Of a DNA stretch of 52,811 nt, positions 46,956-52,811 are shown one piece after another. The stretch's first letter is position 1; the number at the start of each line of letters is the position of its first letter. Made by a program: the position numbers and the translations under genes. The stretch comes from a virus. The notes under the pieces are model-generated. The model had not been told where the DNA came from, did no database searches, and saw only the letters and a program-made list of their open reading frames with translations. The DNA lies in the IMG/VR virus record IMGVR_UViG_3300050015_000111, positions 1 through 52,811 of that record, one strand, 5' to 3'.

Positions 46956-47131
46956 TTCGTTTCCTTGGGTTGTAGCAGTTTCGCAATCGGCGGCCATGCC
47001 CGCAACGCAGCATCGACCTCAATCGCCATCGGCCGGTCATGTGCCGCTGCCGATGCGCGTAACGCCTCGACCAGTTCCGGCTTCAACCGGACGCCGAGAA
47101 GATAGGTGCGCGTGGTCGGGGTGCGTGGCAT
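46952..47131 (-). CDS. Small ribbon-helix-helix-like regulator (59 aa)
   Basis: Begins MPRTPTTRTYLLGVRLKPEL and continues VEALRASAAAHDRPMAIEVD then AALRAW, a plausible Arc/CopG fold: strand LLGVRL, helix ELVEALRASAAAH and helix MAIEVDAALRA. First gene of the operon running down to 44295. Its ATG at 47131 lies 7 bases after the -10 box, with no ribosome-binding site, suggesting leaderless translation. Confidence 0.65.
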   Translation of the reverse strand: MPRTPTTRTYLLGVRLKPELVEALRASAAAHDRPMAIEVDAALRAWPPIAKLLQPKETK

Positions 47132-47138
47132 GAACTAG

Positions 47139-47167
47139 ACGATAACGCTACGGGGGCGTTAAGTCAA
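47139..47167 (-). promoter_or_regulatory. Leaderless promoter with operator palindrome
   Basis: TTGACT (47167-47162), 17 bases, TATCGT (47144-47139). A palindrome TAACGC-N7-GCGTTA (47143-47161) fills the spacer and touches both boxes. The downstream gene is a small ribbon-helix-helix protein, a usual autorepressor. Confidence 0.6.
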
Positions 47168-47170
47168 CAC

Positions 47171-47503
47171 CTACCGCGTCGCCTCCACGGCATCGCGCTC
47201 TTCCTTCGCGGCCCGTGCGGCAATGTCGGCCTTCACGGCGGCCACAAATCCCCGCGCCTCCTGGCGGTTTTCCAGGTGCATGGTGTTGTCTGTCATAGCC
47301 ATTTCGAGCAGCCAGATCAGCGCCTCGTCCTCGCTCCCAACGCTGCCATCCAGCGCGATATGCCAGCCCAGCGCGCGCATGAAGCCGAGGGCTTTCGTTG
47401 CGGCGTCCATTAGTTCGGCCAGGTCGTCCCGCGCGACGCTCACAACGTAGGCGTCGGGGTGATGGGCGGCGGCCCAGAGATGTTGCCACGTGGAGGGAGT
47501 CAT
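47171..47503 (-). CDS. Hypothetical protein (110 aa)
   Basis: Begins MTPSTWQHLWAAAHHPDAYV and is largely helical (DAATKALGFMRALGWHIALD, EDEALIWLLEMAMTDNTMHL, EARGFVAAVKADIAARAAKE). Last gene of the helicase-methyltransferase unit, 3 bases after the methyltransferase. No family is recognised. Confidence 0.6.
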   Translation of the reverse strand: MTPSTWQHLWAAAHHPDAYVVSVARDDLAELMDAATKALGFMRALGWHIALDGSVGSEDEALIWLLEMAMTDNTMHLENRQEARGFVAAVKADIAARAAKEERDAVEATR

Positions 47504-47506
47504 GGT

Positions 47507-48556
47507 TCAGTCCGCCGCCATTCCATCCATAGGCCAACCCTCTGGTGTCGGCGTATCGGAAAATTCCATGGCGATCTGGTCGTCGTGATCGGGTCCGGCA
47601 TCAATGGCCTGTCGGACGTTCTTTACCGCCTGCCGGTAGTAGGTGGGCTTGAGTTCTGCTCCAATTCCTCGGCGTCCATTTCGCAACGCGCCATATACCT
47701 CGCTTCCGACACCCATGAATGGGGTCAAAACAACCTCACCGGGGTTGCTCCACAGCGTCACGATACGATCTATCACATCCAACTGTAACGGATGTACGTG
47801 GCGTTCGTCGTTGTCGTCTCGCGCCGCATGGAACGGCATCACGCGCCCGATCCGGACGTCATCCCAGAACGCCGAGGCATACTGTCTCCATATCCAATGC
47901 GAATAGCGGTTTTCTATCTGGTTTCCAGTCCATCCGCGATATTTCAGCAACTCGGCAGGAACCTGACGTTCGCCAGCGTATCGGGTTAGTCCGATCGGAT
48001 GCGTGATCGGCACAGTGTTGTCACCATGCCGGCGAAACACCAGCAGATAGTCGGCAGCCGCCACACTGCACCGCGAGCTATCCTCGACCAGCGAACGGTG
48101 CGCCAGGTTCTTCGCCATGGTCCGATTGCGAACGCCGAGGGGTTCCTTCCACACGCAATACCGAGCGATGTAGGAGAAGCCGTGCTTTTCATGCAGTCTG
48201 ATGATATCTCCCGGGAAGTCGATCATGTGATCGGTGCCGGTGTTGCCGGACGGAACATCCATGCAATGTACCGCCGTCATGCGTCCTGGCTTTGTCAGTC
48301 GCGAGACTTCTTCGACCACAAAGGCGTAGTGCTCAAAAAAACCCTCATAGCTGCTGTTGTTTGATAGGTCTCGATCAGATGAAGAATAGGTGAACAGGCC
48401 GCCACCGGACGTAGCGAAGGGAGGACTGTAAACCGACAGATCAACGCTCGCGTTCGGCATGGATCGCATGATCGGGATGCAGTCTCCGTGGTAGATTGCA
48501 TATTGGTCGGTGATTTCCTGATCGTAAACTATCGTGTCCTTATCGCGTTCGGTCAT
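47507..48556 (-). CDS. DNA methyltransferase, beta-class (349 aa)
   Basis: Site-specific DNA methylase of the D12/N4-N6 class. Motif IV is SPPF (residues 44-47, VYSPPFATS), typical of N4-cytosine or N6-adenine enzymes. Motif I is FMGVGS (280-285, preceded by LTP), and HPLQ (255-258) and GIGAELKPTY (297-306) match flanking motifs. Motif IV before motif I is the beta-class order. The beta class includes CcrM. The substrate base and site are unknown. GAGGG precedes the ATG; the helicase lies 10 bases upstream. Confidence 0.8.
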   Translation of the reverse strand: MTERDKDTIVYDQEITDQYAIYHGDCIPIMRSMPNASVDLSVYSPPFATSGGGLFTYSSSDRDLSNNSSYEGFFEHYAFVVEEVSRLTKPGRMTAVHCMDVPSGNTGTDHMIDFPGDIIRLHEKHGFSYIARYCVWKEPLGVRNRTMAKNLAHRSLVEDSSRCSVAAADYLLVFRRHGDNTVPITHPIGLTRYAGERQVPAELLKYRGWTGNQIENRYSHWIWRQYASAFWDDVRIGRVMPFHAARDDNDERHVHPLQLDVIDRIVTLWSNPGEVVLTPFMGVGSEVYGALRNGRRGIGAELKPTYYRQAVKNVRQAIDAGPDHDDQIAMEFSDTPTPEGWPMDGMAAD

Positions 48557-48566
48557 GATGTTTCCC

Positions 48567-50006
48567 TCAGAGCCAGGATGGAAGTTTTGTCGGCAGCGAA
48601 AAATCTACCGCGCGGTCTATTGCCTGTGCCTCGTTCATGTTGGCGACAAGCGCGGTGAACATTTTGTCAGCCGCCACTGCCTTGCGTTGCAGATTTGCCA
48701 GTACCGACTTTTCTCCTTCAGTGCAGATGATATCGGAAACCACCGGACGCTTCTGACCGAAGCGCCAACACCTCCGAATTTCCTGATAGTATTCCTCGAA
48801 ACTGTGCGTCGGGAATGATACCGTGTGTGCGCAGTGCTGGAAGTTCAACCCCCACCCGCCAATTTTTCCTTTTGTAACCAGTACGCGGGCCTTCCCGTCG
48901 ATGAATGCGAGGAACTTTTCTTCCTTCTCATCCTCGCCGTCTTTGCCGCTGATCTGAATGCTATCAGGGATTGCCTTTTCCAGCCGGTCGCCTTCCTCGT
49001 TCAGAAAGCACCAGACGATTGCGGGTTGTCCGGTATGGTTGATCAGCAATGCGGCTTTCTCGCAGCGTTCTTCGATAGTGCGTCGCCGTTCCTCCCGCTG
49101 TTCGGATAATCCAACCGCCGGCAACGCGAACAACATCTCCTGCGGTAGCGTTCGGGTATCCACGAGATGCTGATTTTCGATCAACGGCGGAAGAATAAAT
49201 GGCCCATCCTCGAAGCCGAGGTCGGATGGTTTTCGGCAGGCGCGAGACCAGGAGCAAAGCCAGCGCCAGAACGGTACTTCGGCGTGGCCCTTGAACCGCC
49301 ACTTTGCATTGTCGTCAAGCTGCTGGAAATTCTTATTCCCATAGCGAAAGATATTCGGTTTGATGCTGTTACCTTGGTTGTTTTTGAAGAACCTGGTAAG
49401 CATATCCATGTAGCCTAGATAACCCAGGGCCTCGCTTGACGTTCCGAGTTCGGGATATTCATTCGGCGCGGCCGTCGCGGTCCCGAGCAGACGATACCGC
49501 ATCTTCCGCATAAAGTCTGTAATCTCTTGTTTCCGTGTGCCGTCAAAGGATTTCAGGATTGAACTCTCATCGGCTACCGCTCCGGCAAAGTCATTCGGAT
49601 CGAAGTAGTGCAACCGTTCGTAATTCACCACGTTGATGCCGGACTTCACGGTGCCATCGAGAGCAAGGTGAATGTCGATACCGAACTTATCTGCCTCGCG
49701 CGCTGTCTGTTGGGCAACTGCCATCGGGGCAAGGATAAGTACCGGGCGCCCGGTGTATCGGACTACGTTCTCAGCCCACACCAACTCCATTGGGGTTTTG
49801 CCGGTACCGCAATCAGCGAAGATGGCACCGCGCCCGATCTTAATTGCCCATTCGACGAGAGATGCCTGAAAGTCAAACAGGAATGGCGGCATCCATAGCG
49901 GCGTGAACCCATCCATGGTAGTGACCTGGGCCTTGCGCTCTAGGAACGTCGCATAGTTTGGCGACTTGATGCCGGCGCGTCCAGACGATATAATTATCTC
50001 GGTCAT
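48567..50006 (-). CDS. SF2 (SNF2-like) helicase (479 aa)
   Basis: ATP-dependent DNA translocase. Walker A/motif I is ADCGTGKT (64-71), motif Ia VLILAP, motif II ADESS (about 142-147), motif III LLGTATAAP, and C-terminal motifs KGKIGGWGLNFQHC (V) and QEIRRCWRFGQKRP (VI). Size and motif order fit phage SNF2-type helicases often found beside methyltransferases. AGGAGGG lies 8 bases upstream; the promoter is at 50079-50107. Confidence 0.85.
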   Translation of the reverse strand: MTEIIISSGRAGIKSPNYATFLERKAQVTTMDGFTPLWMPPFLFDFQASLVEWAIKIGRGAIFADCGTGKTPMELVWAENVVRYTGRPVLILAPMAVAQQTAREADKFGIDIHLALDGTVKSGINVVNYERLHYFDPNDFAGAVADESSILKSFDGTRKQEITDFMRKMRYRLLGTATAAPNEYPELGTSSEALGYLGYMDMLTRFFKNNQGNSIKPNIFRYGNKNFQQLDDNAKWRFKGHAEVPFWRWLCSWSRACRKPSDLGFEDGPFILPPLIENQHLVDTRTLPQEMLFALPAVGLSEQREERRRTIEERCEKAALLINHTGQPAIVWCFLNEEGDRLEKAIPDSIQISGKDGEDEKEEKFLAFIDGKARVLVTKGKIGGWGLNFQHCAHTVSFPTHSFEEYYQEIRRCWRFGQKRPVVSDIICTEGEKSVLANLQRKAVAADKMFTALVANMNEAQAIDRAVDFSLPTKLPSWL

Positions 50007-50036
50007 ATGCCCGCCCTCCTGCGGCGGCTTTGGCTA

Positions 50037-50072
50037 GGCCCGGAAAGCGGTGCGCAAACACCCATCCGGGCC
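50037..50072 (-). promoter_or_regulatory. 5' leader hairpin of the helicase mRNA
   Basis: GGCCCGG and CCGGGCC (50037-50043 and 50066-50072) form a perfect 7-bp GC stem. The hairpin begins at the predicted transcription start (about 50072), so it would cap the mRNA and lies 30 bases before the helicase ATG. It could stabilise the RNA or affect translation. Confidence 0.45.
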
Positions 50073-50078
50073 GACTAA

Positions 50079-50107
50079 TTTATAGGCCAAGGTTTGACCT
50101 GATGCAA
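50079..50107 (-). promoter_or_regulatory. Sigma70-like promoter of the helicase-methyltransferase unit
   Basis: TTGCAT (50107-50102), 17 bases, TATAAA (50084-50079). Expected start near 50072. A 16-codon frame (50125-50075) overlaps the region but is probably chance. Confidence 0.65.
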
Positions 50108-50126
50108 AATTTTTTCGTCGCTCATG

Positions 50127-50435
50127 CTAATGGCATTTCCTCCCATCATCCGCCCGACAGAGCGGGCACAATATCTGAAACTTGGAGTCGGGTCGGAACA
50201 TCGCCTTGCAATCCGGTCTCCGCGCGCATGGCCGCATCGGCAGCGTCGGAACCTCTTTTCGCACGCGACGGAACAGCACGTCGCCACGTTCCAACGCTAG
50301 CCAACTGCGGAGGGAAGCGACGCTCACACCCCACGTCGCGGCAACGTCCTTCGTAGGTTTGCCGGTGTTCATTGCCTCCGCGACGGCGCCTTGACGCTGG
50401 AGCGGCGCGTAGCGGGTTTGGGAGGATGCGCTCAT
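50127..50435 (-). CDS. HTH and zinc-ribbon regulator (102 aa)
   Basis: Begins MSASSQTRYAPLQRQGAVAE. The HTH is at about residues 25-45 (TKDVAATWGVSVASLRSWLA). Near the C-terminus, CARRPDC and CPLC suggest a zinc ribbon. The ATG overlaps the stop of the 45-aa gene (ATGA). Likely a DNA-binding regulator; the partner genes are unknown. Confidence 0.65.
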   Translation of the reverse strand: MSASSQTRYAPLQRQGAVAEAMNTGKPTKDVAATWGVSVASLRSWLALERGDVLFRRVRKEVPTLPMRPCARRPDCKAMFRPDSKFQILCPLCRADDGRKCH

Positions 50436-50569
50436 GGCCTGTTCCTCTCTTGTTCGCATGCCGACGCCCATTCGCCAGAATCGACGCTCCATTGAAATTT
50501 CACGGCCGCGATCTCGATCTTTAGGTCGCGCAGCATCAGTCGGATCGTGGCGTCAAGCGACGAGGTCAT
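50432..50569 (-). CDS. Small hypothetical protein (45 aa)
   Basis: Begins MTSSLDATIRLMLRDLKIEI then AAVKFQWSVDSGEWASACEQ. Its ATG overlaps the stop of the GcrA-like gene (ATGA) and its stop overlaps the HTH gene start, so it is probably translated. Function unknown. Confidence 0.5.
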   Translation of the reverse strand: MTSSLDATIRLMLRDLKIEIAAVKFQWSVDSGEWASACEQERNRP

Positions 50570-51057
50570 GCCGCCACCTTAGTCCGCAGAAATTCCCAGT
50601 TTGAGAATACCCGCGATGCATGTTCCGGGCACCAGCTATGGCCGACGACGGCTGGATTCCCGCAGAACACCGCGTGCCTAGGATCACCCTCGATCCACTG
50701 GCATGTACGCGTCGCAGAAACCTCTACCGCTGGCACCACTACACGTTCGACCTTCGGCGCCGGAACCGATCGCCGCCGGGGCTTCTTCCGTGCCGTCCTG
50801 TTCTTCGCGCTCACCGCGTTGCCTGCCGCCGACATATGCTGTTTGAGCGTCAACAAATACCAAGCCGGCCGCTTGACGCCGAGCGTCTCGGCACGTTTCG
50901 CCAGCGTCTTCCGGTCGGTTATCTCGCGCCGGCCAGGGATAGCATTGAGGGCCGCGAATATGGCTTCGTTGCTGGCGCCGGAAGTCCACATTGGGGCAAA
51001 GGCCGCGTCTCGCTCCGGAGACCAGTGAGAGGTTGGCGTGTTGTGCGGGGCGCCCAT
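50566..51057 (-). CDS. GcrA-like regulator (163 aa)
   Basis: The N-terminal domain (SHWSPERDAAFAPMWTSGAS, then NEAIFAALNAI) resembles the GcrA HTH start W-x-x-E-x-x-x-x-L-x-x-x-W-x-x-G-x-S. The C-terminal CQWIEGDPRHAVFCGNPAVV followed by GHSWCPEHASRVF matches the GcrA end (C-W-x-x-GDP ... F-CG ... YC--H). GcrA is an alphaproteobacterial transcription regulator that responds to DNA methylation. The middle is basic and disordered. ATG at 51057 overlaps the previous stop (TAATG). Confidence 0.7.
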   Translation of the reverse strand: MGAPHNTPTSHWSPERDAAFAPMWTSGASNEAIFAALNAIPGRREITDRKTLAKRAETLGVKRPAWYLLTLKQHMSAAGNAVSAKNRTARKKPRRRSVPAPKVERVVVPAVEVSATRTCQWIEGDPRHAVFCGNPAVVGHSWCPEHASRVFSNWEFLRTKVAA

Positions 51058-51233
51058 TATTCCCGCTCCATCTTTCGCCCGCACGTCGGGCAAACTTTCG
51101 GCTTTGGTTCGCTGCCCGGTTCCCACGAGGCTGCGCGGGCGTCAACGAGCGCCTTGGCTGCCCACTCGGTATATCCGCCGGCGACGTATGTGTAGCACGA
51201 ACGTTGCGACACGTCGGCAAACAGGTCAGGCAT
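51057..51233 (-). CDS. Small zinc-ribbon protein (58 aa)
   Basis: Begins MPDLFADVSQRSCYTYVAGG and ends KPKVCPTCGRKMERE, a single CxxC with a third Cys at residue 13. The stop overlaps the GcrA-like start (TAATG). AAAGGA lies 7 bases upstream. It heads the GcrA-like operon. Function unknown. Confidence 0.55.
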   Translation of the reverse strand: MPDLFADVSQRSCYTYVAGGYTEWAAKALVDARAASWEPGSEPKPKVCPTCGRKMERE

Positions 51234-51246
51234 CGTCCATTCCTTT

Positions 51247-51283
51247 CAAAAAGTGCCGGGCTGCGCCTCAGCAGCAGCCCGGC
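51247..51283 (-). terminator. Intrinsic terminator between the tRNA and the GcrA-like operon
   Basis: A perfect 10-bp GC-rich stem (51283-51274 with 51264-51255), 9-base loop, then ACTTTTT on the minus strand. It would end the tRNA transcript. The T-run ends just upstream of the 58-aa gene's ribosome-binding site, so readthrough would control the operon. Confidence 0.7.
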
Positions 51284-51348
51284 CAGTTTGCGCCAGCGGG
51301 AGGAGGGGACCCCACCAGCATCGGAGCCGAGCGAGCGCCCGGCTGTAG

Positions 51349-51423
51349 TGGAAGACAGGGCGGGACTCGAACCCGCAACCTCAAGAGTCAAAGTCTCGTG
51401 CTCTACCATTGAGCTACCTGCCC
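51349..51423 (-). tRNA. tRNA-Gln (anticodon UUG)
   Basis: A complete cloverleaf on the minus strand: acceptor GGGCAGG/CCTGTCT with two G-U pairs; D arm GCTC-AATGGTA-GAGC; anticodon arm CGAGA-CTTTGAC-TCTTG with anticodon TTG; 5-base variable region; T arm GCGGG-TTCGAGT-CCCGC; discriminator T and encoded CCA. It reads CAA (and possibly CAG) glutamine codons. The 5' GGGCAGG and T discriminator differ from the usual bacterial tRNA-Gln. The first position G1-U72 is a wobble pair. Confidence 0.85.
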
Positions 51424-51473
51424 GAAAGATAGTGTGCGGCGGCTGAGTTCATGAGTATTCTCGTCTGGATGGA

Positions 51474-51665
51474 TCATGGTACTTTTTCCGCGCATTTAGG
51501 ACAACGATTTACGCCTCGGACGATCTTCCATCCGGCGTTGAATGCGTTAGCGCAAGCTATGTCGTAGGTCGCGGCCAACATCGGCGTGTCGCAGTCGAAG
51601 CACCAGAAGCCGTAGCCCGGCGTTGCGGCTTTGATCGCGTTGGCCTCGGTGATTGTCCGGATCAC
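51474..51665 (-). CDS. Small zinc-ribbon protein (63 aa)
   Basis: Begins M-IRTITEANAIKAATPGYGF, with WCFDCDTPML and, at the end, NRCPKCAEKVP, two CxxC pairs that could hold zinc. GTG at 51665 overlaps the stop of the HTH gene (GTGA). Function unknown; a transcription-associated zinc ribbon is plausible. Confidence 0.6.
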   Translation of the reverse strand: MIRTITEANAIKAATPGYGFWCFDCDTPMLAATYDIACANAFNAGWKIVRGVNRCPKCAEKVP

Positions 51666-51907
51666 TTCGTCTTCTTCTCCGCCGCCGCCCGCGACGCCTT
51701 GTCTTTGACCGCCACACTCCAATCCTGAGTACGCCGAATTTCTGCCATCGAGACGCGCAGCATCACCGCCAAGGGGCGCACTTTATCGGTCGGCAGCAGC
51801 GTCTCGCCCCGGACGATTCGAGAGAACATTGAATCGTCCAGACCTAGTTGCCCGGCGATCCATCCCTGTTTCAGCCCGCGTGTGCGGATCATCTCTTGGA
51901 GGTTCAT
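51662..51907 (-). CDS. XRE-family repressor-like protein (81 aa)
   Basis: Begins MNLQEMIRTRGLKQGWIAGQ and continues LGLDDSMFSRIVRGETLLPT, a clear HTH at about residues 12-35 with a short basic tail. Candidate lysogeny repressor or Cro-like protein, facing away from the plus-strand genes at 52.0 kb. ATG at 51907 lies 7 bases after the -10 box and lacks a ribosome-binding site (leaderless, as known for lambda cI). GTG at 51913 would lie in the promoter. Confidence 0.7.
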   Translation of the reverse strand: MNLQEMIRTRGLKQGWIAGQLGLDDSMFSRIVRGETLLPTDKVRPLAVMLRVSMAEIRRTQDWSVAVKDKASRAAAEKKTK

Positions 51908-51914
51908 GTCCACC

Positions 51915-51943
51915 GTTCTAAGGGGTCAAACCCAACCCGTCAA
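51915..51943 (-). promoter_or_regulatory. Leaderless promoter of the repressor-like gene
   Basis: TTGACG (51943-51938), 17 bases, TAGAAC (51920-51915). The spacer contains the short palindrome GGGT-TTG-ACCC (51923-51933), which could bind the encoded HTH protein. The predicted start is at or next to the ATG. Confidence 0.5.
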
Positions 51944-52050
51944 GAAAATTGTGGCCGGGGGTAAGATTTTTCTGGACGCGCGCCTCGACCTGTGCCAATC
52001 TGCCTCCGCACCCACAAGAGGGTAACAGACACGAACGAAAGGAGGCAACC

Positions 52051-52122
52051 ATGGGCGGCTCGGCGGGAACCAAACCGCCGACGCGGAATCGGAAGCCGCG
52101 ACGCCTGGAAAAGCATCCATGA
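52051..52122 (+). CDS. Possible 23-aa basic peptide
   Basis: MGGSAGTKPPTRNRKPRRLE and three more residues, behind a near-perfect AAAGGAGG ribosome-binding site 6 bases upstream. The stop overlaps an 8-codon frame (ATGA). The excellent ribosome site is the only reason to list it; no promoter is clear. It may be a leader or small regulatory peptide. Confidence 0.35.
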   Translation: MGGSAGTKPPTRNRKPRRLEKHP

Positions 52123-52155
52123 ATAACCAGTCCCATAGGAAATGAGAGATTTGAC

Positions 52156-52341
52156 ATGCTGACAAACCATCGCCTCGATGAGCGCACCGAACTGGCCGGT
52201 GTCTGCTTATCATTATTGGGAATGAACTACATGGCAAATCATAGGGCCTCCATCTTTCCTGGCCCACCGGGTTACCCGCACCCGCAACCAGGCGGGATCA
52301 CCGAGGCGCCCGATCACAGATGTAGCGGGCGGCGCCACTGA
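52156..52341 (+). CDS. Small hypothetical protein (61 aa)
   Basis: Begins MLTNHRLDERTELAGVCLSL and then LGMNYMANHRASIFPGPPGY, with a Pro/His-rich end. No ribosome-binding site better than GAGA is seen, and composition is not typical of a folded protein, so this is only moderately supported. Confidence 0.35.
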   Translation: MLTNHRLDERTELAGVCLSLLGMNYMANHRASIFPGPPGYPHPQPGGITEAPDHRCSGRRH

Positions 52342-52422
52342 AGCGCAATCCTCGGGGTATGGCACGGGGACAATAGAACTAACCGCGCCATGCTCTGAAG
52401 AGTGTCAAACAAGGAGATGAAG

Positions 52423-52811
52423 ATGACCACCACCCTTCCCACCCTGCACATCACCGCCGAGCACATCCGCGACGGCGTCTACATCGGCCCCGACGTGTCG
52501 GCCGTTGTTGGCCACATCGAGATCGCGGCAGACCTTGGCTGCGTCCAATTCAGCGGTTCTATCGTCGCCACCGGACGCATTCGTGCTTTGTCCGGCTCGG
52601 GCATCAAGGCAAGACTTTACGTGAAAGCGGGCGATTCCGTGAAAGCGGGCTGGTCCGTGAAAGCGGGCGGGTCCGTGAAAGCGGGCGAGTCCGTGGAAGT
52701 GGGCGGGTCCGTGAAAGCGGGCGATTCCGTGAAAGCGGGCTGGTCCGTGAAAGCGGGCGGGTCCGTGGAAGTGGGCGAGTCCGTGGAAGTGGGCGGGTCC
52801 GTGGAAGTGGG
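52423..52811 (+). CDS. Hexapeptide-repeat (solenoid) protein, C-terminus beyond window
   Basis: Begins MTTTLPTLHITAEHIRDGVY; ATG at 52423 follows AAGGAG by 6 bases. After about 66 residues with beta-solenoid character (DVSAVVGHIEIAADLGCVQF, then SGSIVATGRIRALSGSG) come repeats of S-V-K/E-A/V-G-x (x = D, W, G or E). Six-residue repeats suggest a left-handed beta-helix or bactofilin-like shaft. Proteins with such repeats occur in phages and bacteria without a clear function. Open at the right edge. Confidence 0.7.
   Translation, partial: MTTTLPTLHITAEHIRDGVYIGPDVSAVVGHIEIAADLGCVQFSGSIVATGRIRALSGSGIKARLYVKAGDSVKAGWSVKAGGSVKAGESVEVGGSVKAGDSVKAGWSVKAGGSVEVGESVEVGGSVEV
52621..52811 (+). repeat. 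18-bp tandem repeats with 90-bp higher-order copies
   Basis: Ten complete 18-bp units and part of an eleventh, consensus GTGAAAGCGGGCNNNTCC. Units 1-5 (52621-52710) and 6-10 (52711-52800) form two 90-bp blocks with the order D, W, G, E, G, differing at 2 of 90 positions. The window ends inside the next unit, probably because the assembly could not resolve the array. Confidence 0.9.

Noticed and set aside
46383-47105. A 240-codon plus-strand frame
   Set aside because: Antisense to the 181-aa and RHH-like genes, which have proper start overlaps and recognisable folds.
50075-50125. A 16-codon frame after the HTH/zinc-ribbon gene
   Set aside because: It coincides with the helicase promoter, and the stop spacing to the helicase shows no coupling.
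52621-52811. Tandem repeats considered as a CRISPR array
   Set aside because: Units are 18 bp, contiguous, in-frame and lack spacers; they encode a hexapeptide repeat.

Overview
The window is most of a tailed-phage genome, probably a podovirus-like phage of an alphaproteobacterium. The phage call rests on a complete morphogenesis block on the minus strand: terminase, portal, GroES-like co-chaperonin, scaffold candidate, capsid and decoration proteins, head-tail adaptors, a P22 gp10-like tail protein, fibres, ejection-type proteins and lysis genes. The host call is inference. It rests on homologues of alphaproteobacterial regulators (a GapR/DUF2312 protein and a GcrA-like protein), twin-arginine leaders on some phage proteins, and high GC. 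No sheath, tape measure or family A/B DNA polymerase was recognised.

Layout, reading along the minus-strand transcription direction from about 37.7 kb to 1: small-terminase candidate and two small genes (37.7-36.5 kb); large terminase (36.5-34.9); portal (34.6-32.3); small genes, GroES-like protein and scaffold candidate (32.3-30.1); decoration protein and major capsid protein behind their own promoter and a folded leader (29.3-27.6); an HNH/endonuclease VII fusion (27.6-26.6); beta-helix protein, small charged proteins and adaptors (26.6-22.7); fibre and tail genes (22.7-16.5); an RGG-motif protein, two GNAT-like proteins and two very large ejection-type proteins (16.2-5.3); two leader-bearing surface proteins (5.1-3.1); then the lysis genes and a string of tiny overlapping genes that runs off the left edge.

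The right part (37.7-52.8 kb) is the control and DNA-metabolism arm. It holds a serine recombinase, an array of GTGAC/GTCAC sites beside a primase-polymerase/helicase fusion (a likely replication origin), a ribbon-helix-helix regulator, a short plus-strand island (42.3-44.4 kb) with helix-turn-helix proteins, and a minus-strand operon with two nucleases and the GapR-like protein. Next come a methyltransferase and SF2 helicase pair, a GcrA-like/zinc-ribbon operon, a tRNA-Gln and a repressor-like HTH protein. The right edge falls inside a plus-strand gene made of 18-bp repeats, which probably broke the assembly.

Many neighbouring genes share stop/start overlaps (ATGA, GTGA, TGATG or TAATG). I used these overlaps to choose starts and to recover genes of fewer than 60 codons. 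Several regulatory genes have a promoter whose -10 box lies only 6-10 bases from the start codon, suggesting leaderless mRNAs. All functions are assigned by eye from motifs; no database search was run.
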